From: Harmothoe impar
Taxonomy: Eukaryota > Annelida > Polychaeta > Phyllodocida > Polynoidae
Assembly (NCBI GenBank): GCA_947462335.1
Contig: OX381704.1
Location: 47,868,942 to 47,932,941 of the forward strand
Direction of reading: 5' to 3'
DNA: 64,000 nucleotides
The notes below the pieces were generated by a model. The model searched no databases. It saw only the letters and a program-made list of their open reading frames with translations, and was not told the DNA's origin. This document shows positions 21,601-33,231 of the stretch, in pieces; within the stretch, counting starts at the first letter, position 1, and the number at the start of each line of letters is the position of its first letter. The position numbers and the translations under genes are program-made.

Positions 21601-22372
21601 GCAGGCATACGCGGTAGGGAGATATCCCACTAATGTTATTAATGCTGGGATTAATGGAAGGAACCTTTTTTGCTTCTTCATTTTTTGTTATACCCCGAGG
21701 GAGTAACAATGGAGAGAATCCATTTGATTGAAAATATAAACCTATTGTAAAATCCAACCTCACCGCTGAGTGTAGACATGACAGAGAAGTGGGCTAATGA
21801 TGTGCATATATCTCCAGGAGGTTGGCAATCATGCAGATATGATGGGTGAGTTCCAGACCAATCAGAACATGAGGAAATACAGGGGAAACGTTCCTGTTCT
21901 ACGGCAAGGCCGTGGCCGGTTGGTTGTTACTTTATGGCTGTATCTTATGAGAGGTTATGTCTACCTTATGTGGCCCAGCCGCTAGAACACTCTCTCTGTG
22001 TGAGCGATGATTGGGGTAAGTGTGGACCGTGTCACATCAGATGATGACCCACTATGACGTTGTGTAAATGACGGCCAAGTGCTGGTTGGGTGGCCTTGCC
22101 TGGGTAGACGACGATTCTACTAGATCTAGAAAGGGCAAGCAGGACTCCATCATGGAAGCTGTATTAACGGCCCAAGGCCGTGGACAGAGGCAGGAGACGC
22201 CAAGGTAAATGGCCAACTGGGTGGGTGGTCAGAGAAAATAATAATGAAAACAGCCCGGGGGCAGGCTTGGAAACACTAACAAGGTTGGTTAATGCAGACG
22301 ATCACAGGGACGCACCCGACAGTAGCATTAAGCTGCACTGGCTGTGGGGAAGGGGAGGAGGAAGGGGAGCGA

Positions 22373-22395
22373 AGAGAGAGAGAGAGAGAGAGAGA
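22373..22395. repeat. (GA)n microsatellite
   Basis: An uninterrupted AG/GA dinucleotide run of about 23 bases in a purine-rich context (GGGGAGGAGGAAGGGGAG precedes it). Likely polymorphic. No gene association seen. Confidence 0.9.
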
Positions 22396-23947
22396 CATAT
22401 GGGGAGGGGGGTTCTGATAGATATAGGTGACCCTACCGCTGAGTCTTAGTCTAATTAGGCCACGGTGCATGGTGGCTTCACTGAGGGGATTTCTGAATAG
22501 GTCCCCCAGCAGGCCTCAGCCAGGCTGCAAAAAGAGCCTCATTACACGGCTACTAATTGTAGCAGGGCAGACTTTAAAAACACCGGGTAGTATTGATCAT
22601 AAAGGGTGCTCAGGGAATCATCTCAATGCCTAGTAATCATCCTGCAGTATAATACCATTAGCCCGACAGAAAAAGGGTTATTTTGGACACGTGTAGGCCC
22701 TACATGCAACAGGGCCGTGATATAAAGTAGCTGATTGTATATGGCGGCGGTTAATTGCAGCTACAGGTACATTTGACTCAGTGATACCATCTGCCCCATG
22801 TCCACTACTTCAACGGACGCAAGATAAATGAAAGTAATCAGATGTAAAGCTTTTTTACTGTCATTTTTTTAAGAGGTACAATTTATCCTTGATTTGGAAT
22901 GCAGCTCACGATCGGCTGTTTTGTGCCCATGCCACAACCCCAATCCGCCTGAGCCCAGGCTTACACAAAGAGGACGATTTTTGAATTTTCTCAAAAGAAA
23001 CTGAATACATGGCGTGATGGCGTGAGCTTCGGCGGTGGCACTATGCGAGCCGGTCGTCTTAGGGGTGTTAAATGGAAGGAAATTGCTCAGAGATTCTCAA
23101 GAAGGATGAAGCACACTGAGCACCAGAAGAGGGGTCTTTGGCCATTCAGCTCTTTTTCTATCATGGCGAACGCTACTTGCATAAAAGACGTGGTGCTTTG
23201 CAGTCCCATTATGGAGACCACAGCACAAGTATCTACCGGGTATTATCGACCCATTTGTGTGGTACTTGAATGTCTAATTTAAACCAACCACCACTAAAAT
23301 GGATTCAGCTTCGAAAAGGGCATTTCTGATGGCCTGATTAAAGCGCCCTTTCGTATGCTACTCACGCAGTACTAGCCCTCTAGCGCCTGTCAACACTGGT
23401 TTGCTCCTGGCGCTTTACAGTGTGTAGTGATCTCAGGAAGCGTTGTGAATAGATGAAACCAATTAATATAATGAACGAGCTGCTAATAATAGCCATACTA
23501 CAACACTGGAACATTGTACACACCAAGGTACATAATATGTAGAAAATGTGTAACGACAATGGGATACATTTGAGTAACTCGTCACCAGTTGGACCTAGGT
23601 CGTATTACACAAGGCCGTAGGGCCCATGGTCTAATGAGTGACGAAGGATGCAACTGCAACCCGATGAGTAGAATTCTGTATTCATTACATGCCCCTCCTA
23701 TCCTTAAAATGAATAATAGAAGTATTTTGATAGTTTGTTTACAGTGTCCCATGCGATGGCACAGACCATAGCACAGGGACAACAGCGTATGCCATTAGGA
23801 GGGTGGCATTTGGACGTCCCTATGCCTCAACATTGAGATGGTTGTATCAACATGGGGTCAGCATACAGACATGTTATAAATATGAGTATACATAGGAAGG
23901 TACGGGGAGGTAGGGTCTTTATGGATAATGTAGGCCCACATACCTCT

Positions 23948-23950
<3 letters not shown>
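22396..23950. other. non-coding stretch, no gene seen
   Basis: No exon recognised. The part 22840-23290 is repeat-free and includes an 86-codon open frame from 23022. It has no domain I can name and no splice-site support, so it is not called. Confidence 0.5.
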
Positions 23951-24011
<61 letters not shown>

Positions 24012-24033
24012 AATATGTATATATATATGTATG

Positions 24034-24115
<82 letters not shown>
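23951..24115. repeat. long (AT)n microsatellite
   Basis: A tract of about 165 bases of AT dinucleotides, interrupted near 24006-24050 by TTTAAATATG, TATGTATG and similar. The alternating tract reads as an Ile-Tyr polymer in any frame, and the 153-codon frame across it is spurious. It could extrude a cruciform and is a likely site of length variation or assembly error. Confidence 0.95.
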
Positions 24116-24117
<2 letters not shown>

Positions 24118-24179
24118 ACGAGTGCGGCCCGGATGGCGGCTCTATATCCTGCCAGTGGCCAGAGGTAAAGACAACCAGA

Positions 24180-24206
24180 AGGTCAGGTCAGGTCAGCTAA
24201 AGGTCA
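24180..24206 (+). promoter_or_regulatory. cluster of AGGTCA nuclear-receptor half-sites
   Basis: AGGTCA overlaps two further GGTCA units (24181-24195) and is followed after GCTAA by another AGGTCA (24201-24206). Direct repeats of AGGTCA are the recognition unit of RXR-partnered and orphan nuclear receptors. The tandem origin could equally be simple GGTCA slippage, so only the motif cluster is observed. Confidence 0.35.
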
Positions 24207-26892
24207 CTCTGTGGACACTGCGTCGGCTTTACACATATCCGGTCAGAGATGTCCAGTATTTCCTGTGCAGGATTCGTCGGCCATCCCTCCAGGGCGGGCT
24301 CTGCCCTGATTAATGCCTCCTCCCACTGCCAGCTCACCTCCCCTACTGCCTCCTGGGCTGTATTTCACCACTGTCTCCCTCCTCCTGCACCCCACCCTAA
24401 GGCCATCCCTACCCATGGTGCCACAGGGGGGCTTTAGGCGCCCAGTCCTCCCCCCAAGAGGGGCTAGTCATGATCAAAAAGAAATCTGGTTGAATCTCTG
24501 ATCCACTGGTGTGAGCAAATAACAGGCCCAGGTGGCTCCTCATGACGATCTGTTTGTGCCTGCAGTGAACGCCGGATTGGATACATGAGTGACAGATCTG
24601 GGTCATCTATGGTTGTCTAAAGGGAGAGGGACACACTAGCATGTGCAATTTGGTGGGCTTCTTTCCCTTCACCGAATGCTAATTTGGGCATTTCTATTGA
24701 GTAATCCATAACTAGCAACAAACTAATCCCTGATAGCTCATGGTCTTCTGACTATGTCGTTATGAGATCAAAGGAACTGGCCAACTCTGGATACACATGT
24801 ATTTTAGTATAGAGAGGAAGAGATACTCCACATTTAATTAATAAGACTGATTAGATTATCTCTCTCTATATATATGTATATATATCCTTTCGATAGATTC
24901 CTGCATGTGTACATTAAACTGTTGACATTGTTCATCGCGACCTAGAAAAAAGTAAATAACAGCCGGGATATGCATTGTTTTGATAATAAAGCTGGCAATC
25001 GTGATATCAGATCCATGAAATAAGCCCCTATTATTTCAATTAGACTAGATAAATGCGGGTCTGTGATGACCTATAGATATGCACGCACACTGTCTGATAT
25101 GGTGCTATTTATGAAACTGGTCGATAAATAGAACGAAATGATAGAAGGCGATTTCTGGCCCATTCCAAGTAACTTACAGATTATCTACACATAGAAGGTC
25201 CATGGTCCTGCCCCTCTTTGCATATCTTCTCGTTATAAAACTAATATCATTGCTAGTTTGACCAGTCTTGATTCAGACGAACAAAGTCGGTGTACACATT
25301 TGCGATTCATCTAAGCAATTGTTTGTCAAAGTTCAGACTTACAAAACAAGTCTTAGGCGGAAAATACCGTGTACAAACTGTTGTAAGCTATCTCAGGCAT
25401 CTGTCCTTCGCTTGTAGCTGCGTCCATCTGTGTTTAGCCATTGGATGCTGGTAACCAGTGGGCTGCTTCCGGCGTTGGTTAGATAAGGATAAGGCAGGGG
25501 GCTAGTACATGTACTGCTGGTAGGTGGCGCGGCGACTGGAGTGGAAACAGGTGGAAGTGGCGTGAAGGGACACTTGTAAGTCCACGTTAGTCTAATGCTA
25601 AGCTGCCTGTGCCAGATCATCCACACTGGGCAGGCATTAATTTGTAGTTCTAGGCTGCCACCCTACTGCAAAGACACCAGAATAAACTAGTTCTGCTCAC
25701 ATGTCACGTCAAAGGGGCCCTTATTGGATTTCATCCATCTTGGGTCTGTCATTGGGCAACATCTGTAGGAAGCCAAACACGATTTCGACGCTTGGCTATG
25801 ACAATAAAGCACGGACAAAGAGCACCAATGACGGGGCAGGGTTCTCGACACATATTACTGGCTTCAACGCAGTAGAGTAAGAAGACTTGCCCCCAGTGAT
25901 TGCAAATAATGAAAGTGTCAACCTAGGACTCAGGCGAATAAGTAGGAAAGCACACGCCCTCCACAGAACTAATGAGCTGCTGGAATCTTATTGAATACTG
26001 GCCAGGAGTAGGATTCCTAGAGTCATTAGGCCGTCCGGCACAAAAAGACCCGGCCTGCTTTTTCCAATCATCCTCAGAGTGTGAATATTGTGTCAAAGTG
26101 ACGGCTGGATATTGGCATGCTGACTAGGTTGCTTGTTTGTTTTTCTTTCATCGCTCTCCCGAGTAACTCAGCCTCAATAGTCTGGCATCAGTGCAATAAA
26201 CCGGAGCTCAAAAAGAATCTCGCTGAAGTGAGATGAATGAGTTCTTATGAATATAGTGAAGCAATATATAACCTTAAGCATGTTAGCTTGATGTATGACT
26301 ACCGCCTCGGCGTATCAATATCACTTTTTAATACACACAGGGAGAAGGGATAGTTTCCCTGATTTGATTAAAACAACCAAGCACTGCCTGCGTCAAACCA
26401 AATTATGGGATGGTATTGAAGTCAGTTGACATGCACTGCGTGATTTCTCTGGATCCCACTTGAGGGAGAGCAACAGCGCTGTCCTGTTTTACGGTATTAT
26501 TTAACTGTGCATTCTCCATGATTAAATAACTAGAACGCCTGCCGTATTAGCCCCTGCCAATTCTCCCAGATTCTCTCCATATTGTGTCTAATCGCCTTCG
26601 TTATCTTATCTAACACATTTGGAGCCGGAAACTGCAATGTCTCAGAGGGCATCAATTTTATTAGTCTGTGTCTTAATTAGAGGGGCACAGCCATCGGTGC
26701 GGGCCCAGCAGGAAATGATATTTCATTATGGGTTAATATCTTAGCGTTGTGAACGTCAATGAGATGGTCTCCTTTCTCATTCTGTCGCGTAATGGTTGAA
26801 TCAGGGAAAGTGCTGGTGATAAGTTGTCTTCATGCACTATTGCACTCTGAATGGCTGGTTAATTAATGAGGAATTCACTCTTATCTTTGCAG
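24207..26892. other. intron upstream of the PLC-beta exon
   Basis: By position this is probably intron, assuming the gene's first exon lies further upstream. No other exon was recognised. A short TATATATGTATATATATC run lies near 24870. From about 25700 to the acceptor the DNA is free of simple repeats and rich in homeodomain-like cores (TTAATTAG, GGTTAATTAATGAGG, GATTAAAT). This is the texture expected of conserved intronic regulatory DNA. The intron ends with a pyrimidine tract and TTTGCAG. Confidence 0.45.
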
Positions 26893-26970
26893 GACTCGCC
26901 CGTAGGGATACCGGTCACCTTGAAGATCGATAAAAATGGTTACATCCTCTACTGGCGCGACCAACACAAG
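26893..26970 (+). CDS. phospholipase C-beta exon (part of N-terminal PH domain)
   Basis: This 78-base internal exon is in phase 0 at both ends, with acceptor TTCACTCTTATCTTTGCAG and donor GTGAGT. It encodes 26 residues, beginning DSPVGIPVTLKIDKNGY and ending LYWRDQHK. This matches, without gaps, the PLCB1/2/3 PH-domain stretch after the KWDD/E motif: P-V-x-L-x-x-D-x-x-G-Y/F-x-x-Y-W-x-x-Q-x-K. By recall about 11-12 of 26 residues are identical to human PLCB1 or PLCB2. PLC-beta enzymes cleave phosphatidylinositol 4,5-bisphosphate at the plasma membrane under G-alpha-q and G-beta-gamma control, and the PH domain contributes to membrane and Rac/G-beta-gamma contacts. The exon encoding the preceding KWDD/E region and the following exon (a ...LLD...KDAR.G... 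type peptide in vertebrates) were not found in the window. The match to PLCB4/norpA-type sequence is clearly worse. Confidence 0.85.
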
Positions 26971-27770
26971 GTGAGTTCACTTACTCCTATAACTGTACCC
27001 CTTTAATAATCAGTTGTCGTTAACCCCCCCCCCCCCCCTATACAGACCCCACTACATGTACAGGCGCCCACTGGAAGGCAATCAATAGATACCTAATAAC
27101 CTTATATATTATGCTCTGTGGTCTTCGGTTGGTGGATTGCCTTTGTGTACCCAATACCTCCTTATTTCCAGACCGCCGGAAACCGGGAGGTTTCTTCTGC
27201 CGGAACAATTCCATCATCATTTGTTTCTCTTGCAGTTCCGGCCGCTGAATTTGCCCTAATGTACTCATTTCCTTCTACTTGCAAAGGTCAATGCCGTGCA
27301 GTCTACTGCAAGAAAGGTCATCCTCAGAGGAGCCGTGAAATCCCTCTCAGGATCTAAGATTAATGGCGGTGTCCAGCATAACTATTTACTATCCTGCATG
27401 AGGTCAAGGAGTCTAAATTTGCATATAATGCCATTCATTTGGGTACAATCAATGTCATGGAGCCATTGAGGATGCCGTGTGGGTGGTCAGTAAGTCGTTG
27501 TGACTGTTTGGAAATATCTTGAATTCTAAGTGCATGCTGTAGCATATAATGCTTGGCATTGACACCGACCATGAATGTGATGTGGCTTCAAGAGCTAGGG
27601 CATTGTCCATCACGACCTATACCAGGGCAGCAAAATGAGGCTTGGTTCAACGTATATAGACAATTAGTGATCTGGAAAGTAGATCAACCCCGCGGATCAG
27701 GTGTCATTAGTACTTGACACAATAGGAGGTGAATCTAGTGTCGTGCTCCCAGGAGGTCTCGTGTTACTGG
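26971..27770. other. intron downstream of the PLC-beta exon, first part
   Basis: Starts with the GTGAGT donor. It contains a 15-base C run (27024-27038). The segment 27170-27360 (TTGTTTCTCTTGCAG at 27223-27237 resembles an acceptor) does not encode the expected next PLC-beta peptide in any frame I read, so I do not call an exon there. Confidence 0.5.
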
Positions 27771-27976
27771 TTAACCCTTTAGGGACCATATGATGCTTGC
27801 AGTGTCATGTTTAGTTGTCCTCATGATGCACAAACGCAGCACCAATGTGCAGCTCACTGGTACTCTGTTGGTGCATCGTGAGTGTATTTTGGGAGTGTAT
27901 CAACCACATAGGATCGGCATGTCGTGGCGGAATAGTGTCTTGACTTTTAAGAACTATGCCACCCTTAAAGATGGTA
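27771..27976. mobile_element. piggyBac-like MITE, family 1, copy c
   Basis: The left end is an intact TTAACCCTTTAGGGACCATATGATGC. The interior holds TCATGATGCACAAACGCAGC and GTGTATCAACCACATAGGATCGGCATG. The right end has decayed to CCACCCTTAAAGATGGTA. The 206 bases are non-coding. It lies in the intron, about 0.8 kb after the exon. Confidence 0.7.
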
Positions 27977-28355
27977 TATAAGCTAATAGACTTCCCAAAC
28001 CTTTTCTTCAAAATGGATGTGATTTTAATGTCAAGAGTTTTGTTATTATTTTAGCTGATATGCAGTACTAAATGTTAAATGTATTTGTCTATAAATGCAT
28101 GGTTTGAGATAGAAAACAATGTTGCTTATTCACCTCACTCACCTCAGTGTCCCCCCTATGTGAGCATACTAGGAACTAAGCTAATAGTAAAGATTATGGC
28201 ACTGATTGTGCTAATTTCATATGTTTATATACTACCAATCACCTTATAAGTTGGGGAATATGTATACAACATGATATACAATAGTGGTATAGCATTAGTT
28301 AAAAGTCACCCAAATTTAGCTGATATGCCATCTTTAAACTCAGTTTAAGGGTTAA
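27964..28355. repeat. inverted repeat and orphan TTAAGGGTTAA end
   Basis: CTTAAAGATGGTATATAAGCTAAT (27964-27987) is the approximate inverse of TTTAGCTGATATGCCATCTTTAAA (28315-28338), and TTTAGCTGATATGC also occurs directly at 28050-28063. TTTAAGGGTTAA ends at 28355 and looks like a piggyBac right terminus. Either copy c was duplicated and inverted, or a 585-base composite element runs from 27771 to 28355. The interior has no coding frame. Confidence 0.4.
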
Positions 28356-28763
28356 ATGACAGTGTCCCCTACAACCTGATATTTAGAGACATTTAAGGCT
28401 CTTCCTCATGCATTCATTCTATAGAGACTGGTACAGATAGATCATAGGCGTGTAATTATGGCATATCGATAAATAATTTATGAGCCCAGGGATATATGCA
28501 TAACACAATGCAGACTACATATAGGTTTGGACCAGCAGATCCCCGCTATGACAAAACATAACAAGGTACCCGTTCATATCCACCCACCAACCAAACCCAA
28601 GTGCCACCAAACATCACACAGACTGCACCTGCCGCTACATGTGTATGTTGGACGTGCCATAAAGAAACCATACCAGGTCTCAAGGCCACCATGGAGAGCG
28701 CCGCAGCAGCATCATCAGTGGGAGTTTGTCTTAAAAACATGGCGTCACCCCGCTCCCCCATCT

Positions 28764-28802
28764 CCCACCTCCCACCTCCCACCTGCCTCTCCCCTCCCAC
28801 CT
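28764..28802. repeat. CCCACCT minisatellite
   Basis: Three tandem CCCACCT units (28764-28784) are followed after 11 bases by a fourth (28796-28802). It lies in a C-rich stretch with no gene evidence. Confidence 0.75.
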
Positions 28803-31800
28803 AGTGGCGCCAACACCGAGGACGACGTCGGGGCGGCCATCAATGAAGAAGCTGGGCCAATGTTATTTTATCATAAAGCGCCATTAGAGCATTGGACGGA
28901 GCACATCAAAGCCGGGGCCAAGACGGCGCTGATCCAATCAAGGGGCTGACTTACGACCCCCTACCATAGCACTGGGCACATCAAAGTTGATCCTGATTGC
29001 AGTTGACATGGTGGCGAGAAATCGATACCCCCTTGTCCTTATTTCGATCGAAGGTCCTTGGGAAGCCGTTGGACATCTTTAGAAGGGCTTGCCTTGTCCT
29101 CAGGGTACCAGTATGGACACGGGCATCCACCTGGAGGAGTTAGGGAGTCTGGGGGAGGGGGTGTTGGTGTAGGAAAGCCAATACTAATATATGTTGAACG
29201 AGGCGGGTTGGGAGTGGGGGGCTGCAATACCCATATGGATATATTGAACAGCAAATTACCCCCTTACTCTGTGCGTGCTTTTCTAATACTGCCCATGGTT
29301 TATATGGCCATACTCGGAAGTATTGATGGCATGTATCAATTGTGACTATTAATAGACGTACCCATATGTCAGGTGAGCTACACTGGGTTGAAGACTGTGG
29401 GCGTGTACCGGGCATACATAACCCAGTTGTTGGACAGTGGTAGTAGGTTGAATAGAACCCACATGTATACATCATGTATTCACCCAGTCTGTAGTAACGC
29501 AAGTGACCAATGATCTCTACAGGAAGGTCATGCGGCTTGTCCTTACCTCTTCAAGAGCACCACATGAATGGAATCTGCATGGATCATGTTCTATGTTAGT
29601 TTAGCACATTGGTGCATGCAGAGCTTAACTTCCTCCAGGGTGAACCATGGTATTAGCTACCAGAGGAGACCAAACTGGCGGATTATGTCGATCCAGCGGC
29701 CATTCTTGCCCTATGACGATTAGCATTACCACTGCTTAATTAACCATGAAGATTTGCTCGTCCTAATTATTGATTGGCTTCTGACGGCAAACAGTGGACC
29801 GTGTTGACTGGCTTATCCCTTCCCATTAAGCAAATATCTCAGTCCCATATCTGCTGTTGCACAGTGGGCTTCTCTAGAGCTGCTCAGATTTGGACGTTTA
29901 TGGTATAATAGTAATAATGTACATACATGAAACAGTTCTGGTTCAACCTGTTCCAGTTATAAAGTGAGACTACCTGCACTACTTTCATTATGAACGTAGC
30001 TTAAATTTCTTCTATGGGGAAAGTACAGAGCTACTATAATAGATTCACATAAAATAGGCCAGCTCCCTCCATCTACCTGCCTCCCACACAAGCCAACCTG
30101 TAATAGTGTACACATGTGCACACTGGGTGCTATATGTAACAGTTTGGTGAGTGTGGCCTCCTGCTTATTAAGTAGTTGTCCGCTGGCAGCAATGGGTTGT
30201 ATGTATTTGGTTATAGGTGGTGGATGGAGGCTATCAATAGTATGTCCAAACATGATGACAGAGGTGCCACACCAGGTGTGTACCTGGGTCGATATATGAC
30301 ACGGTCGGTGTCAGGTATATATATAGAGATACGGTGGTAGTCAGCTATATTTCAACCCAATACTGGCAACTGACATGACATTTTGTATCTGTTCCAGGCA
30401 ATGGCATGTTTATTAAACCATACATTATTACAGTTTATTCATCATGTAATCACTCTCATTAAATATAGTAAGCTTCCTATGACATTCCTTGGAATACCTA
30501 ATATTGAATAGTTGTCAAATTAAATGAACCTCGCACCAATGGACTACTATACATCCTTCCATGAGACCCCCATCCCCACCCACCCCACCACCACCGTACA
30601 AGCACACCTACTACACACATGACTGATACCCTGGGTTATCCAATCTCTTCTGGTCTGTTTTAGTCAGGGATAACACAAACGTGGAAGGACGCTCTCGGAG
30701 AACCAATCAACCGAGGCGTCTAGCAGCAAAATAAGATCTAAGACGCATTGCCTCTCCTCCTTCCACGACCACTACCACCAACCCGTCCGTCTTGTTCCCT
30801 CCCGTTGTTGAGTGCCTCCTTCACCCATTTCGCTTCCTTTTGCGCGCGTCATTTTCTCACGCCGCCCCCGGCTAGGGATGCCACAGAGCCGACTGCTTGG
30901 TGGGCTGGGCTGAGTGGTTGCGGCATTAATAAGACAGGTGTAACAAATATTTAAAGTGTTGGGAGGCGTGGTACCCTCGCCGTCCATGTTCTAGTGTCTA
31001 GAAGGCGGCAGGGTCCTGGTAGAACGCAGTGCTTGGAGGTCGAAAACACACCTAGATTTGCCGTTAAAACTGTGGTACTCACAACTTACTAAGAAAATCA
31101 AATACCCTCATTACTGATGTCTATGATCACAACAAATGCTATAGGGTGAAATTCTTTTCATCTCCAAATTCCAATAGTGAACTATCATTTCCCCACACTG
31201 CAAATACGAGTGTGGAAGGGAATAGGGGATGGCAGGCTTTATACATATATTTATTGATAAAGGGTTTTAAAAAGAAATAGAAAATAAAGAAACAAAATTA
31301 CAATACGTCAACATCGATCCCCATAGGAAGGAAAAACTTCAAAATGTGATTTACAAAATGATATAAGTGGCATGCAGGTCGGAATATCAATTGAGCTATT
31401 CGGCATTCAGCTCTGGTGGCAGGGTCGATATATTCATGCATTTTGCATGTCAGCCTATCGACAGGACGGATCAGTTAAGCCATTTAGTGCCGTGTACGTG
31501 ATATACGGTTCTGCGTGGTGGGAAAAAGTGCAGGACGCGGGGACCGAGCGGTGTGTTAGATGAGGACACGGTTACATCTCACTCCACATGTTGCATATTG
31601 CAAATGGCCGTCATAATGGGCCGAATCAGATATTCCACTACAGCCCCTCCGGTGGGGATATTTACGGGGATGTATCGTGTTTTATATGCAGCTATCTGAT
31701 CGTGTTGGGGTTGGGGTATAGGGATGGAGTGACCCATGTCACCTAATTATAGTCAGCATGGTAGATGACAATCATCATGCATACTGTTACATGTTAACAC

Positions 31801-33217
31801 ATGAAAAACATGGTGCCTAAATAAATCTGACAGGGAGATGGGTAATATTGGTCTATGCCTCAAAAAAAAAAGAATAACTATCTTGTCACTGACATTTTCA
31901 AAATCCAGTGAGCTGTTTATTGCAGCAAAACATATTTGCAGAGAGTCATTGCCTAAAGCTATGCTAAGATATAATAGAACACCTAATGTTTTGGCTGTGT
32001 TGAATAGCCTTGGGGGATCCTCAAGTAAATCAACCACCATCCATCTTCATAACTGTTCGCCTTTTGGGGACCTTTTCAGAGAATGGGGTTGAAGTACATG
32101 TAGTTCCAATACTAAATCCATTGGCAGGCAGCCAGCTTAAGGAAGGACTGGATGGGGAGTAAGAGATATGAAGACTCCCGGGGAAGGGAGGAGTCCGAGA
32201 TGAGGTGTGCATACACATTAAATAAAAAAAAAGAGAAACGGAGGAGGACGAATGCCGAGAACTTGAATATGGGGGAGGAGTAGCTCAATCGATGTAATAT
32301 TTTTTTCAACAGGGGACCACCCTTGCAGACATTGCTGGACAACACGGTTGCACTTGGCCACCCTGCCCGTGTGGGCGGCCTGGGATGTGTCAGCATGAGA
32401 AAAGCTAGGAAGGTGGGACAAGGGGGGAGACACTCCCAACCAACCTCCCTGTAATACCTTCACCCCGACGCACTCCCCCAGCATTAGCTTGAACGTGACA
32501 TTACTGTCATGCAGTTCCCAAGGGAACTATTTCTTCTCGGTAAGGGTGGCGGAGTGTTATTCCATGTTCTCCCATATTCGTGGTGGGTTAACATGCCGTG
32601 GCAGACAGGGGTCGTGCCTTTTATAGTACTGCAGCATAGTAGGAACTTGTCGTTGGAATATCATCCCCTTACATTGTAGACACATGTATCTACAACGGAA
32701 TAAACTATAAGCATAGTAAAGAAAAAAAACATGTGGAAAATCGAAACGGCCATTCCTCAAATATCACATTATTATATTAAAGAACAAAGGAAAATGGACA
32801 TGATTATCAGATAATTATGACGACATTTGCCACCTAATGTAAAAGCGGTGTCACGGGTGCGCTATATATTAAACTCTGTCTCTCAACAGGCAGCATGGGA
32901 ACACACTAATCAGTTGTGGCTGCTTCGAGGCCGGCCTTATCTGGTTGGTATTCCCACGTCAGACTTGTCGGCAGATTAAGGGGTGGCTCGGCATTATCCC
33001 CGCTATTTGATATAAATCCCGACACTCAATACATGAGCATATCGTCACCACTCACATATCGACCAATCCGTTGGCACATTAGTGTTTGTCAAGCATTACC
33101 CCCCTCTCTGCCTGTCCACTAAAGAAAACAAATTAAAAAGGAGACCATGGAGGAAAAAAGCTGCAGTCAGTGCTCATTGGGTTACCAAGTAATCAATGTC
33201 TGTATCCCGAGACCGTC

Positions 33218-33231
33218 GTTACCATGGTAAC
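33218..33231. promoter_or_regulatory. RFX-type X-box motif, perfect palindrome
   Basis: GTTACCATGGTAAC is a fully self-complementary match to the X-box consensus GTHNYYATRRNAAC. A GTTACC half-site also begins at 33181. RFX proteins bind such palindromes as dimers. Occupancy is inference. Confidence 0.45.

Larger units (their letters stand above)
16922..22372. other. non-coding stretch, no gene seen
   Basis: No exon or RNA gene recognised. It contains GAGCTGCTC words at 17555 and 17566 (11 bases apart), a CCTA/CCTG tandem (17723-17746) and the cluster at 18481-18663. Repeat-free blocks around 18690-18960 (ATTAGTGG, TTATTAAGTTCATTAAATC) and 20980-21760 look like candidate regulatory DNA. A short C run lies near 21213. 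Confidence 0.5.

Noticed and set aside
23022..23282. 86-codon frame with a basic stretch (RGVKWKEIAQRFSRR)
   Set aside because: It looks slightly like a DNA-binding transposase N-terminus but has no helix-turn-helix signature I can defend, and it is short.
23852..24313. 153-codon frame rich in Ile-Tyr
   Set aside because: It is the translation of the AT microsatellite.
27223..27360. TTTCTCTTGCAG acceptor-like site after the PLC-beta exon
   Set aside because: The following bases do not encode the next PLC-beta peptide in any frame.
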